Counted from the stretch's first letter, positions 10,630 through 21,935 are shown. The stretch is DNA of 64,000 bases from Yponomeuta sedellus (GCA_934045075.1 OW203734.1:3468269-3532268), one strand, 5' to 3'. Made by a program: numbers and translations. Notes: generated by a model from the sequence alone, not told the origin.

Positions 10630-10870
10630 AAGTAGCCAGTTAGACCTGAGATTTTCCGCACTTTACCCTCATAGTTGAGCCATTGAGCAGAAGGGCTGAG
10701 GTATGTTTTAACACTTCATTAGGACACTAAGGTTTCTTAACGATGTTTTCCTTCACCGTTAGGGAGTGGTATTGCTCTATAGCTTCACAACTGTACAGAC
10801 CTTAGAAAAGTTCATTAAGCCACAGTTTCTGCGCTACTTTGAATAAAATCTTTCCATTTCATTTCTTGTC
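10630..10870 (-). repeat. SINE-D tail plus repeat J fragment
   Basis: The minus strand carries the SINE-D 3' words (AGTTAGACCTGAGATTTTCC and CGATGTTTTCCTTCACCGTT on the plus strand). It is followed by GTTTCTGCGCTACTTTGAAT of repeat J. Confidence 0.55.
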
Positions 10871-11678
10871 ATTACCTAACTGTCAAATTAATGTACTGGA
10901 AAATCGCGACATTTAAAACAAGCAAATAGCGTTGTTGTAGATACTACCCATTTTGTGTCAATATATTCTAAATGAGTTTCAGCTAACGCCTCACCGCGCC
11001 ATATACTTAGGCGTTGCGTTTTATCGTTTGCTCAAACTAATTTTAGGTGGGGTAGGCAACCAATTCTTATATAGGTCGTGCAATTCTTTATTGTTATGAT
11101 TCATTTCCTTAAGTGTATTGATACAAATAAGTAAAGGGACAATGGATCTATGTTGAATAACACCAACTCGTGCTCAGAAAAAAACATCGCAGTTATAAAA
11201 ATAAAAAATATTTGGGCTAGACGCGTACCTCGCCACGACATTGTACTCAAGTATAAATACTACAATTCTTTATTTATTTAATGAGGGTACTTACATCAAA
11301 ATTAACCTCACTCACTCAATTCGCTTTCCAGTGGCCTCCGGACTAGGTATCGCGGCGACCGTTGCAAATGCTGATTGCCATGAATTGAACCAAATAATAA
11401 TTCAAGGTGCCTCAGAAATGCACCGAAACGGATCAGTTAACCCAACTAAGTTCAAGTGATAGGAAGTGATTTGTCGGAGTAAACAATAGTTCACATTAAC
11501 ACGTGTCATCAGCACGAAGCTTCAATAATTCTTCATATAGCTTAGGCTCAGCGCAAACAAGGCAACGAGCTACCGACCACAGACACTGGTGGTTGCCTCC
11601 TCCTCCACATTTTATGACATTTAATTTCTATTGCTGCTATTTAAATCCCAATCCAATTCCCAGAATGAATTTCCGATA
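10871..11678. other. Non-coding, no gene seen
   Basis: No supported open frame. A 91-codon frame from 11503 has no recognisable pattern and overlaps the following SINE. Confidence 0.4.
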
Positions 11679-11679
11679 T

Positions 11680-11885
11680 AACATAACATTTACATACAGG
11701 CACATACATCGCTTCTGGCCCCACACTAGGATACTCTGTGCCGTAGGAAACAGGAACAACGACATCACAAACATGTAAACATCCAAGACCTGGGGATTTT
11801 TTATCCCCAGCCGGGATTCGAAACCGGGACCTCTTGCATGGTAGGCAGACGCTACCGCTACGCCACAGAGGTCGTCATATGAATG
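11680..11885 (-). repeat. SINE-C, full copy, reverse
   Basis: On the minus strand: GACCTCTGTGGCGTAGCGGT (A box), TTCGAATCCCGGCTGGGGA (B-box side), CCAGGTCTTGGATGTTTACA, TAGTGTGGGGCCAGAAGC and GTATGTAAATGTTATGTTAT tail. Same family at 20165, 22005, 30214, 31274 and 62590. Confidence 0.75.
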
Positions 11886-11959
11886 TATCAACGGCTTTCA
11901 CGGAAAGTGAAAGCCGCTTAAATTAACCGAATGTAAAGTCTTTACTTTGAAATAAAATT

Positions 11960-12474
11960 GAATTGAATCATATCCACTGAGGCGTCGTGTTCCGTGGTGA
12001 CGCGTGCGATAACTGAAAGGTGTAACAGTTTACTGCGCGGTGTTGCATCAGTGCGACAGTGGCGCATATCGGCGTCTCGCGTCCGCAGCTACCACTAGTC
12101 GCGAATCGCGGATACTGCGCTGCAGCGATTGGCCGCCATTGGCTACACGTCTGCTTCAATATCAAATAGTGTGTTAAGTCGCTGTCGCTGGCGACCGGTG
12201 GCCATGTTCGGTGGCCTGTTTGCGCCGAGCCTAAATGTTTAATGCCGCTTAAAACATGGATAACTCTGTATGCAACTTGTTACTTAAATAACAATAACTA
12301 ATAATAAAAAGTTTAAAAACCTCAATCTTTCGTGAAGTGAAGCTAGATTACTAGAGTAATATTGCGAATAATTAAGTATTTGCTTCGCTTTTGTGGTTGT
12401 AGTGAAGTGGTTATTTGTTGATATTGAAGAAACGCTTTTCAGGTTATAATTTGTACAATACACAAACTAGTGAA
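11960..12474 (+). other. GC-richer region upstream of fucosyltransferase exon A
   Basis: 11980-12230 is richer in CG than its surroundings and may contain the promoter or 5' non-coding exon of the downstream gene, but no TATA box was identified. Two possible splice acceptors lie just before the coding exon: CGCTTTTCAG (ending 12441) and CACAAACTAG (4 bp before the ATG). Exon A may therefore be preceded by a spliced leader. Confidence 0.3.
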
Positions 12475-13433
12475 ATGCTCCCTACAACATCTGTCATGGC
12501 TAAACACTTCGCATGGATGAGCTGCGCTTGCATTCTTTTCTTCATATTTTCCGTGCTGCGCCCAGCTAAAGAGCCCTTTTACAAAATCAATGTCACCATG
12601 CATAAGACGACAGAATTACCACTGAGACCCCCGGCTAAATCCGCAATATCTAACCTTGCACACGAAGACTTAAAGTACATTCTTCTATGGACTCCAAGCT
12701 CGTATTCTCCTTTCAAAGAGATGGGCCAAGGCCGCTCTCTGTTCATGGATGAAAAGTGCAACTACACAAACTGCTACGTCACAGATGACAGAAAGTACTT
12801 CTTGGATGTGACCGACTTCGATGTGATAGTGTTTAACGGTCGTAACTCATTTCACAAGCCAAAATTGAGATCGCCAAGTCAGAAGTACATATATTTGATG
12901 ATGGAGTCGAGTCATAATTACCCGGTGTGCAATAGTCAGTGGGATGGCTTCTTCAACTGGTCTTGGACGTATAGAACAGACTCAGACATCCGAATCGGCT
13001 ATGTCTCGTTCTACGATAAGCTGGAGTCACACAAACGACTCGGCCCTAAAGCTGACATTGACTGGACGCATCTGGAAAGCCATTTCGACGATGGCCTGCC
13101 GCAAGAAGACATTAAAATACTGGAGAACAAAACTAGAGCCGCAGCTTGGTTTGTCTCGAACTGCGACACTATGAACAGACGAGAAAACTTCGCGATGCTT
13201 CTTGAGGAAGAAATGAGACAGCTAAACTTGACTCTGGACGTATACGGCGCATGTGGAACGCTCATGTGTCCGAGAGCTTTAGGAGATAAGTGCGAAGATA
13301 TGCTGAAACGGGATTACTTTTTCTACTTATCGTTTGAGAACTCTTTCGCCGAAGACTACGTAACCGAGAAGCTTTTCACGGCTTTGGATCATCTAACTGT
13401 GCCCGTGGTATACGGCGGCGCCAACTATTCCAG
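12475..13433 (+). CDS. Alpha-1,3-fucosyltransferase (GT10), 5' coding exon A
   Basis: Encodes about 320 residues of a type II Golgi fucosyltransferase, which transfers fucose from GDP-fucose to N-glycan GlcNAc. Residues 1-11 are cytoplasmic and about 12-28 (FAWMSCACILFFIFSVL) form the membrane anchor. A short stem is followed by the GT10 domain, with the FNWSWTYRTDSDI motif from residue 160 and the donor-site block FENSFAEDYVTEK from about 286. Several NxS/T sites (NVT, NYT, NLT) fit a luminal protein. I chose ATG 12475 because it lines up with the start of the paralogue at 20953; an in-frame TTG upstream is not needed. The exon ends CC AG|GTAACG, phase 2, in the middle of the Arg codon before the PP.SYL region. 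No C-terminal exon follows before exon B, so it probably splices to 27918-28197, giving about 412 residues. Family: sure. Splicing: inferred. Confidence 0.85.
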
Positions 13434-14429
13434 GTAACGCTTGAATCCGTAGGGCTCTTGTATCACTTGACGCCCACTCACTCTTGAGTGGGCATCGTTA
13501 CTTTGTTCCGTTTACATTTTTCTTGATACTCCATTCTGATGTTTAATTTATTAATATATTTTAGTATTTCTTGTACCTTTTTTTTAATTGCAAATTGAGT
13601 TGTCGACTTCATTGACAAGCCGTTTGTAATACCTACTCGTTATTCATACCAGTTCTTTTTTAATACTTTTAATCATGCTGTGCGCATAAGCTTAGGGTTA
13701 CGGGCTAGATTAAGGGAAATTATTTCTTTGATTATCTCGTGTAAGATGTTCATAGAAATAATTTCGAAAAGACATTTAAAGTTTTTTTTATATTTTATTG
13801 GAAGGTACACAAAACAGGCCAGCTTAACCTTCCTGCGATGCAAGAAGAGACCCGTGCCACAGAATTGTGGACATACAGGAGCTTATATCGATATATACTC
13901 AATATTCTACACTCTCCCCCCCCCCCTCGCCTCTATACTTTAACAAATTCTACATGTTTTTAAAACAGACTGTTGTTGGATTTCTGTAAAAAGTTCAAAA
14001 ACAATCTATCTCTTTTCTTATTTTTTACAATGCCGCGTTTCCAAATTTGCTTATTACCGTTGTTATAAAAATGTTAATTAGCACATGATCTTCAATTTGA
14101 TACTCAATCTTTCGCTGCCCCCGGTATTGATCGTACTGATGAGAGAACTTCCACAGTATCGGCGTCATCAGCCTTCAAAAACTGATTAGTAACATAATAC
14201 GTTTCAAGTGCACCGTTGTACACTTTTAGCGCCTGAATTTAATGAACCGACAATATTCCTTCATAATCATGATTGCAATAACCACACACCGCACATTAAC
14301 GAACTTGCGATGTATGTATGTAATGGCATTAAGGGCGGCCGCGTTGCCACGCATCGTGTGCTGCTGCAGCTCCGCCGCCTTAGCGTGCTCGCGTTCACAC
14401 GAAGTGCGCAGCGCCGCTCGCGCGTACCA
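13434..14429 (+). other. Intron following exon A (first part)
   Basis: Opens with GTAACG. Contains a minus-strand scrap of repeat GCAC (13826-13880), a poly-C run at 13917-13926 and a CpG-dense patch at 14330-14425 (GGGCGGCCGCGTTGCC). No coding sequence was recognised. Confidence 0.45.
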
Positions 14430-15050
14430 GGGTATCTATTTTTGAATCACTCGTATGAAATTGTATCGTCGAATGCGACATAACTTATGTCGCATTCGAC
14501 GATACAATTTCATCACTTATGTCACATAAGTCACACTCGCCTTCTATCTAAGTCGCATGATCTCGTTTTCCGTATTTTTGAATCGTTCGCCTGAAGTGTT
14601 GCCAGTACAATTTGAAATATTGTATTTTATCCGTTCCACCCAGAAATTACAAAAAACGGAAAATACCGAAACCGAACATAAAATATTTCGTTTTATTGGC
14701 TGTTTAGATGAAAAATCTTTGCCTTTAGTTGCAAAACAAACAAAACACTGTCATAAATAGTAAATAATAAGTTATTATTAATAACACTTTGGTTTGTTTT
14801 TGTTCAAAAATGTCGAAACAAAAAATAAATTCACATTTAGGTATCTGGGTAGGTATCTGTGCGCAGCACAATACAAATTAACACAAATTCGTCAAATTTT
14901 GACAGTTAATCTATCGATCGACATACGAGACGAGTGGTAGGGACCATTCGTTGCAGTCGAGTGATTCAAAAATACGGAATTTCGTATGTCGAACGAAAAT
15001 CAGTAGAAATCGAGCGCTCGACGCGAGACGAGTGATTCCAAAATAGAGCT
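14430..15050. repeat. Inverted-repeat element containing a perfect palindrome
   Basis: The ends CTATTTTTGAATCACTCGT (about 14430) and ACGAGTGATTCCAAAATAG (about 15029-15047) are inverted. A second inner pair CCGTATTTTTGAATCG (14570) and GATTCAAAAATACGG (14962) is also inverted. The left end holds the 59-bp palindrome listed separately. No coding capacity; it is a MITE-like or fold-back element. Confidence 0.65.
14455..14513. repeat. Perfect palindrome, 29-bp arms
   Basis: The left arm 14455-14483 (ATGAAATTGTATCGTCGAAT...) is the exact reverse complement of 14485-14513, with one spacer base (C, 14484). Confidence 0.95.
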
Positions 15051-15082
15051 CCAGGGGCCGCCCACCTGCTTGGTCATGTCCT

Positions 15083-15176
15083 GCACCTCGATTATGTAAC
15101 TTTTCACGTATACATCTGTTTGCGAAAGTGGAATGTTTCATTAGCTGTGATAGATAGATATAAAGCGTAATATCAC
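15083..15176 (-). repeat. Fragment of inverted-repeat family F
   Basis: GATTATGTAACTTTTCACGT, ATACATCTGTTTGCGAAAGT, GGAATGTTTCATTAGCTGTG. Matches one arm of the elements at 19064-19622 and 27019-27254. Confidence 0.55.
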
Positions 15177-15179
15177 ACG

Positions 15180-15248
<69 letters not shown>

Positions 15249-15419
15249 GGACGGACGGACGGACGGACGGACGGACGGACGGACGGACGGACGGACGGAC
15301 GGACGGACGGACGGACGGACGGACGGACGGACGGACGGACGGACGGACGGACGGACGGACGGACGGACGGACGGACGGACGGACGGACGGACGGACGGAC
15401 GGACGGACAGACAGACAGA
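15177..15419. repeat. Tetranucleotide microsatellite (GATA)n(GACA)n(GACG)n(GACA)n
   Basis: A short GATA run is followed by about 15 GACA units, about 40 GACG units (15247-15406), then three GACA units. The minus strand reads as an apparent Ser-Val-Arg-Pro repeat protein, which is an artefact of the array. Confidence 0.97.
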
Positions 15420-15780
15420 GCCGAAACGCGGTAGTAAAGTTATTCGATTGCATCTGTCAAACTCGCACTAAGCACTCCGATGCCATTAGTGTCGTGGCTC
15501 GATTGACTTATGAACGTACTCAATTCTTGCACTCGGTAGTCGAACATGAGACTGTCTACAAACATTACATTTGAGTTACTTGCCATTGTTTGCTTTAATT
15601 TCAACATTATTTAGGCTGAGCACACATGAGTGGAGTTTTCGTCGCCTATATGGTATTTACTGTAAATTATAAGCAAAACAATACGTTATATTACTCTGTA
15701 GCGACTCGACAGTTGGAAACCAATTACATTCGAAGTGACCACCTAGACTTAACTAAATACTATAAATAATAATAATAATA
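15420..15780. other. Non-coding, no gene seen
   Basis: Unique-looking sequence inside the putative fucosyltransferase intron. Ends with a short (AATAAT)n run. Confidence 0.4.
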
Positions 15781-15781
15781 A

Positions 15782-15897
15782 TTGGCCTTTTGCATCTACT
15801 TAATAAGATGATTTATTCAGCGTCCAGTGGCATCTTCACTCACACTAGATGGGTGAAGGGACCACTCCGACGCTGTAGTGCCTGGGACATGGTTTTT
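15782..15897 (+). repeat. Dispersed repeat G, copy 1
   Basis: GGCCTTTTGCATCTACTTAA, CCAGTGGCATCTTCACTCAC, AGATGGGTGAAGGGACCACT, TGCCTGGGACATGGTTTTTA. Homologous to 25873-26000. Confidence 0.6.
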
Positions 15898-16185
15898 ATA
15901 GAGCGGTGGTAGCTCAGTGGGTAGAACCATGGACTGGCAAGCGAGAGCCCCAGGTTCGATCCCGAGTGCGGGCATGCACCAATGACTTTGTTTAATTTCA
16001 AAGTTACGTACATTTGCGAATTTGCAGTCGCAATACCACACGCTCACGATGTTTTCCTTCACGGAAAACATCGTGAGGAAACCCGCGGCTTGGTTTCGCG
16101 GCACGTATTGCCTAGTCTATCCTGTGAGCTAGGCCGACTAAGCTGTCAGGATGGTATAGGTGCTGGGCAAGCCTACACTAAATAC
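15898..16185 (+). repeat. SINE-D, full copy with terminal hairpin
   Basis: tRNA-like head GGTGGTAGCTCAGTGGGTAG (A box) and CAGGTTCGATCCCGAG (B box), then CACCAATGACTTTG and GTTACGTACATTTGCGAATT. A stem with 15-bp arms (CTCACGATGTTTTCC and its complement) around TTCAC lies at 16048-16082. Same family at 10.6, 20.04, 24.0 and 28.2 kb. Confidence 0.7.
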
Positions 16186-16361
16186 TATACCGCCATAATA
16201 ATAACACATTGTATATTTAATCGTCATCATCGTAATCAGGTGGTATCAGTCCACTGCTGGTTATGGCCTCTCCCATGACACGACACTAAGCCCAATCTTC
16301 GGCTTTCCTCTTCTCAGGGCGCGTTCAGTGCATAGATGGGTGACCGTCTGTGACTAAAAGT
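16186..16361. other. Repeat scraps
   Basis: Contains TCAGTCCACTGCTGGTTATG and GGGCGCGTTCAGTGCATAGA, words seen at the edges of LINE or GCAC repeats. No gene. Confidence 0.35.
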
Positions 16362-16878
16362 GAGGTTACACAGTGCGAGCAGCTGATGTGACAGTAGACA
16401 GCTACTGTGTATGTGTACTCGCATGACAGTAGCTCGACTCGCCGTGCTCGGTCACACCAATGCAAACTGCTGGCATCGCGGTAGACAGCTACTGTACCAT
16501 TGTACTCGCATAGTCCGATCATGTCTAGTGCAATGTTGTCGCAAAATACTCGAATAAGTGATCGGAAGTTCACCAGTCCGCAATTTTCACACCAAAACAA
16601 AAAACACTGCACCCGGCGTGGGCCTGAGCGTACGAGCTACTGTCATTTCGCAAAATCGAGCGAGTTGACGACCGAGCGGCGTGCGAGCCGATGCTTGTGG
16701 CGTGGTGGGAGAAGGCGAGTGGCGAGTAAAAACAAATAATGTTGTAGTAACTCGGACGCGAGCTCCTGACCCACTCGCCCATGAGAGTAACACTTATGAT
16801 GCGGTTACACGGTGTAAGTCGCTGCACTTCAGTAACTGACTAGGTTAGCTCGCATGCCAGCTAGCACTGTGTAACCTA
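16362..16878. repeat. Inverted-repeat element K, copy 1
   Basis: Left end GAGGTTACACAGTGCGAGC and right end GCTAGCACTGTGTAACCTA are inverted repeats. The interior has further symmetric words (GTAGACAGCTACTGT twice). No coding capacity. Confidence 0.8.
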
Positions 16879-16889
16879 GCCATAATGGT

Positions 16890-17363
16890 GAGCTTACACA
16901 GTGCGAGCAGCTGATGTGACAGTAGACAGCTACTGTGCCTGTGTACTCGCATGACAGTACCTCGACTCGCCGTGCTCGGTCACACCAATGCAAACTGGTG
17001 GCATCGCGGTAAACAGCTACTATACCATTGTACTCGCATAGTCCGATCATGTCTCGTGCAATGTTGTCGCAAAGTACACGAATAAGTGTCCGGATGTCCA
17101 TCTGACGCCACTTTGGCGCCGAAACAAAACACCCGGCGTGCCGGCCTGAGCGTACGAGCTGTCAATTCGCAAAATCGAGCGAGTTGACGACCGAGCGGCG
17201 TGCGAGCCGATGCTTGTGACGTGGTGCGGGGAGGGGAGTAGCGAGTAAAAACAAATAACGTTGTAGTAGCTCGGACGCGAGCTCCTGACCCACTCGCATA
17301 TGAGAGTAACTTGTATGCTGCTGACTAGGTTAGCTCGCATGCCAGCTCGCACTGTGTAACCTC
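16890..17363. repeat. Inverted-repeat element K, copy 2
   Basis: Direct head-to-tail repeat of 16362-16878 (period 528 bp). It starts GAGCTTACACAGTGCGAGC and ends GCTCGCACTGTGTAACCTC. Its terminal arms match each other better than those of copy 1. Both copies are followed by GCCATAA. Confidence 0.8.
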
Positions 17364-17369
17364 GCCATA

Positions 17370-17590
17370 ACGCCAGTGGCATTTATCCGAGCGTTTCCGT
17401 GCTTCGCAAGGCACTTCAAGCAGTTGGTGCCAGATGCCGCTGATTGATGGCAGTTCTTAAGTCAAGTAAGAGGCCTTATAGAGAGTAAGACCAGCCACTA
17501 GTCTTGCAAGCCTCCACCAATCCGGACTTGGCCCCCGTGGTGCAGTATGGCCTAAACCTTCCTCAGGGAAGTGACCCGTGCCCATCGGTG
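17370..17590 (-). repeat. Dispersed repeat GCAC, reverse
   Basis: Plus strand shows GCTTCGCAAGGCAC, TGATGGCAGTTCTTAAGTC, CCGGACTTGGCCCCCGTGGT and GAAGTGACCCGTGCCC. This is the reverse complement of the family. Confidence 0.7.
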
Positions 17591-19063
17591 AGAACATAAT
17601 ATCGACAAGCGAGTTTTTTCTCTCTACTATACACTTAAATGAATCCGAATACCACTGACAAATGGTATAGGCATTATTATTATTCAATTCTTAATAACGA
17701 TTTGTAACTAGTGCACTAGTTTCATGAGTAAATGCACATGGGCGTGCTTAATGCAAAAGGCATTCTCTTCAACAGAACCGGAATTGTATACGTTGAAATA
17801 AATTTGGTTTCTCAGGTAGTAACACTTATTTTCGAAGGTAACATTCAACCTTACCTACATTGCGGGTTCAGCGTTACACCCCTGGTTTCCCGTAGAGCGT
17901 ACACAATGTGTTCGCTGTCAGTTAGATAAGATAAAAGATAAAAAAATATTTATTTGGAATAACTTCATCGTAGTCTGCGTTTTCTGTCGGCGCCGGCCGC
18001 GCCAGGAAACCCTGTGTCGTGGAAACCATTTATATTTATTTTATTACATCAGTCTAACTCGTAACTAAATAAAGCACTTAACAAGCAACTAGGTAAATAC
18101 CTGTAGTTTGAAATTTTTTTGTCCATTTTTTTTCCAAAATGATCTAGCTTTTGAAATGGACACCTAGTTTAAACTGTAACGTTCATCAAGACGCAGTTTC
18201 TACGCTATTTTAAATAAAACCATTTCATTTCATTAAGCTCTCTCTTATTTCCGTCAGCAACGTTCCGTCATGATGTTGTCTGGAAGAAATTGCTTTAAGC
18301 AATAAGGTCGCCAAATGTACTTTGAATCTTTACTTGTTTTTAATGAGCTCTGGTGTACAATAAAGAATATTCTTATCTTATTATTATGCTTAAGTGAACA
18401 AAATTAGAAAAAAAAAATTGTAAAAGAAACATTAACAAATATAAATACAGGGACAAAATGTAAAATCCATCGTAAAGACTAGTTGCCTTATTTATAACAC
18501 TATTTTCCACTAAACACTCTTAAGATGGAGTTAAAGCCGGTTTATAAGAGGAATTCTTGCTAGAAACCATCTTAATCTCATTGTTAGGTAACTGTTTTTA
18601 GTAAAATCGACTTTATTTATAAAAACACTTCACTCAACTGTTAATTATTTAATTTACTCACATTATTGAACTGTCAAACTGCTCAAAACACAAAACAATA
18701 GAACCATATTTTTATGTCACAAAGTTTTATCACCTCATTACAAATGAATGGTGCGGAAAACTATAAAAATCTATGTGCATATTGGTATGCTGTGAGTGTG
18801 GGCGATGTTTTAATGCGAAAAGTTGTTGTAGCAGTGCCAACTCAGGTGGTTATTTTGTGTTTTAGATTAAGTAAAATATTTATATAGAGCAAAAGGCATT
18901 ACACAACCCAAAAATTCACATAAAGCTGCGTCATAAAAAAGTGGCACAAAAAACAACATAAAATTGAGATTCCAAATTCATCAAAATTACCGTCCCGGGT
19001 CACACCCGACCCAATAGTTCCCATGACGCTAGCAGTTACTGCACCGCCAAGGAAATCCTTTGA
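17591..19063. other. Non-coding, mostly unique
   Basis: Contains repeat J (18110-18240: GAAATGGACACCTAGTTTAA, AAATAAAACCATTTCATTTC), a GC patch at 17985-18010 and AT-rich DNA. At 18490-18640 a TTTATAA-containing stretch is weakly self-complementary. No exon recognised. Confidence 0.4.
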
Positions 19064-19622
19064 ATCAGCGCATTGATTATGTAATTTTTCACGTATACCT
19101 ATGCATGCAAAAACGTAATAGCTACTGGACTTTGTCGAACAAAATGTGTATGCGTATTACGTATTCTATTCTATATAACTATTACTCTATATTACTTATA
19201 TATAAGTATTATATTCAGTATGGTATTTCCCATGCTTGCACCACACCGCAGTCTGTAACGCTCGCGGAGCACCTACTTGACACTGACTGAAAATCAGCGC
19301 TGAAGGCTTGCCCATCAGAATATGCTGAGTCAGTTGCCGTTTATAGCGGCAATGACACGCCGTGGCCTTTAGTGTTCTTTCCTTTTTTATGTTATTTAGT
19401 TTAAAGTTAGTGTTTTAAGTTGGTTTTGTTATTGTGGCGTGTGTACTGTGGCTATAATAAATGTTTTTCTTCTTCTTCTAACAATTTTGTGGCTCAACAG
19501 CCCTATCACTCATCACAATGTGTGATACATACTACGTCTCATATCTATACGACAGAGCTAAGCAAACATTCCGCTTTCGCACACAGATGTATACGTAAAA
19601 AGTTACGTAATCAATGCGCAGG
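19064..19622. repeat. Inverted-repeat element F, copy 1
   Basis: Left arm from 19066 (CAGCGCATTGATTATGTAAT, TTTCACGTATACC). Right arm to 19622 (GTATACGTAAAAAGTTACGT, AATCAATGCGCAGG). The interior carries an unrelated stretch with TTTAGTGTTCTTTCC at 19300-19480, possibly a nested insertion. Confidence 0.65.
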
Positions 19623-20039
19623 TATGCCCGCAACGAAGGTTATACCCATGACGTCTCAAGCGCCCACCGATTTCATTTACGAAAACTTTTCCCTATTAAC
19701 TTTTCCTTATTTTATTTTGTAGTAATGTCAATCTAAGAATATATACGAGTATTTGCCTAACAGAAAGTACTCTGGCCCCTCTGAAGAGATCCCCATGGCA
19801 CTCTTAGGGCACGGAACGTTAAGAATGTACAAAAGCCCCTCCCCCCCTGCAGCGTAGCTTAACCTAGGCTGACTCTTAGTATGAGCAGCATAAGAACGCT
19901 AATTGAACAAAGAGGCTCAGCTAACAGTCAGGTCTAATGTTAAGTCAACGGCACAACGACCTTTACCTTGACCTTTAGCTCAGCAGATGTCACCGTGACA
20001 CTGCACTAAGTTAATGTTACCAACGACTGCAATGTTTGT
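19623..20039. other. Non-coding, no gene seen
   Basis: No open frame or repeat of note. A run CCCCTCCCCCCCTGC lies near 19838. Confidence 0.4.
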
Positions 20040-20275
20040 GCAATGAGAGTGGTAGGAGTGGAGCGGTAGAACGCCGGCCTCACATTTGGGAGCTCGTGGA
20101 TTTGAATCCCGGCATCTATCAATGACCTTTTTTTTAACTTACGTAAATTTGTGAATTGAAGACCTCCGTGGCGCAGCGATAGCGCATCTGCATATCATGC
20201 GAGGATGTTTACACGATATTTTCTGGTTACCACGACACAGGGTAGCCTAATGTGGGACCAGAAGCAGTTAATATT
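20040..20275 (+). repeat. SINE-D head followed by SINE-C fragment
   Basis: 20040-20150: GAGCGGTAGAACGCCGGCCT, GATTTGAATCCCGGCA, ATCAATGACC (SINE-D). 20160-20275: GACCTCCGTGGCGCAGCGAT, GTTACCACGACACAGGGTAG, AATGTGGGACCAGAAGC (SINE-C). The open frame starting in this segment is repeat-derived. Confidence 0.6.
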
Positions 20276-20952
20276 GTTGGAATACTACTCGCTAACTGTG
20301 AAGGAAAACTTGGAAGTAAGGTATTTACACACCTCAGCCACAATGCCTAAAATTGCCAATCCGCGGTACCTAGCTGCCCGCGGCAATCAAGCCTATACTC
20401 TCAGAGAGAAGGCCTGTCACCTACAGTGGGACGAATATATGCTACATAAAACATAAATAGCCACCTAAAACCGAAAACGCGTTCAGCACATCACTTCCTG
20501 TAGAAAACAGATATTGGATAGCTCTACGAGTACCTAGTCGCCGTGACAAGCGTTGTGTTATCACGGCTATCAGTGTGATTCAGAACTCGGCTGAAACGGG
20601 CTGGCAATACGTGAGCAATAAAATAAAATTATCGGTGACTTTCAGCGTGATAAATTAAACAATTAAGTGCGTTACCGTAGGAAGGAGCAAATATAGTGGT
20701 GTTCAGGTCGTCGACATTTCCTAAAAAGCCAAAAAGTGTAAACCTTCCCTTTATAGACAATATGCCTCGCGAGAGGCCCACAGCAGGTGTTAATGTGCGT
20801 TGAAACCATCCTCTTCCTTCCTTATTGGGTATCATGCTTTCGAGGACAATAATGCCATTATATTTGTCATCGTGTAGACAGGCCACGCACTGACTAGGTC
20901 ACAAACAGCCCGTACAGCTCTCCAATAATGTAAGTCTACCTCTAGTTACAAA
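20276..20952. other. Region upstream of fucosyltransferase exon B
   Basis: Contains part of SINE-D (GCTCACTGTGAAGGAAAACT-like words at 20290). The minus strand has an 85-codon open frame (20629-20886) with no recognised family. Just before the coding exon the words TCTACCTCTAG form a plausible splice acceptor 8 bp before the ATG, mirroring the CTAG found before exon A. Confidence 0.35.
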
Positions 20953-21935
20953 ATGACGCCGAGGACACCCGCTTTCGCTAAATACTTCGTGTGGTTATGC
21001 AGCGGTTGCGTTCTAGTCTTCTTCGTCGCTATAATACAACCAGTCGAGGAACCCAGCTACACCAACATAAGCGACATACTTAACGTAACCACGACGACGG
21101 AGTTACCGCTGGGTCCTCCTGTACCACCTGCAGTACCCAGCCTTGTGCACGAAGACTTGAAGTACATCCTCCAATGGACCCCGGCTTCCAACTCGCCCTT
21201 CGCTGAAATGGGCCGAGGCCGCTCGGTGTTCTTGGACAATGGCTGCGAGTACACAAATTGCTACGTCACAAATGACAGAGGCTACTTCTTGGACATGACT
21301 GATTTTGACGTCGTACTGTTTCACGTGAAAGATGCTTTGCGTTTGAAGCCGTCCGAATTGCCGAAAGTGCGACTTCCGAGTCAGAAGTACATATTTGTGA
21401 TGATGGAGTCCAGCCACTACTACCCGGTGTGCGGCAATCAGTGGAACAGGTTTTTCAATTGGACCTGGACTTATAGACTTGACTCTGACATCCCGTTAGA
21501 ATATATCTCGTTCTACGATAAAGAAGAGCCACGCAAACGGCTCGGCCCCAAGGCTGATATAGATTGGACGCATCTAGAAAGTCAGTTCGACGACGAACTG
21601 TCGCATAACGAGATAGAAAGACTGAAAAGTAAGAAAAAAGCCGCGGCTTGGTTTGTCTCCAACTGCCACAGTAAAAGCAAGAGAGAAGACTTCGCTAAAC
21701 AACTAAAGGTGGAACTATCAAAGTACGACATGGTTCTAGACGTGTATGGTGCTTGTGGGCCCCTAAAGTGTCCGAGAAAAATGGAGAATCAGTGCAATAA
21801 CAGATTGGAGACCGACTACTTTTTCTACCTTTCGTTTGAGAACTCTTTCGCCGAAGACTATGTGACCGAGAAGCTTTTCACAGCGCTGGATCACCTAACA
21901 GTGCCCGTGGTGTTTAGTGGCGCCAACTACTCGAG
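20953..21935 (+). CDS. Alpha-1,3-fucosyltransferase (GT10), 5' coding exon B
   Basis: Clear paralogue of exon A, with the same layout. It has a short cytoplasmic tail, a membrane anchor at about residues 12-30 (VWLCSGCVLVFFVAIIQ), a stem with NVT/NIS sites, and a GT10 domain starting near HEDLKYIL. The FNWTWTYRLDSDI motif begins at residue 168 and FENSFAEDYVTEK at 295. Long blocks (GPKADIDWTHLES, AAAWFVSNC, DVYGACG, DYFFYLSFENSF) are identical or nearly so in A and B. The exon ends TCG AG|GTAACA, again phase 2 in an Arg codon. Joined to 27918-28197 it gives about 420 residues, a normal length for the shorter insect GT10 enzymes. Differences concentrate in the stem and in the LESHFDD/LESQFDD to AAAWF linker, so acceptor preference could differ. 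Product: sure. Exact subfamily (FucTC-like rather than FucTA-like by length) is a guess. Confidence 0.88.

Noticed and set aside
12475..13433. Exon A as a pseudogene
   Set aside because: It is fully open, keeps all GT10 motifs and a good donor; only the missing private last exon argues for it. Held as the alternative to exon sharing.
14911..15453. 180-codon minus-strand open frame with a Ser-Val-Arg-Pro repeat protein
   Set aside because: It is the reverse reading of the GACG/GACA microsatellite; a 4-bp repeat read in triplets gives a 12-base cycle with no stops. No other sign of coding.
20629..20886. 85-codon minus-strand frame upstream of exon B
   Set aside because: No ATG start, no recognised motif, and it lies in a region of repeat scraps. 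Kept only as a note.
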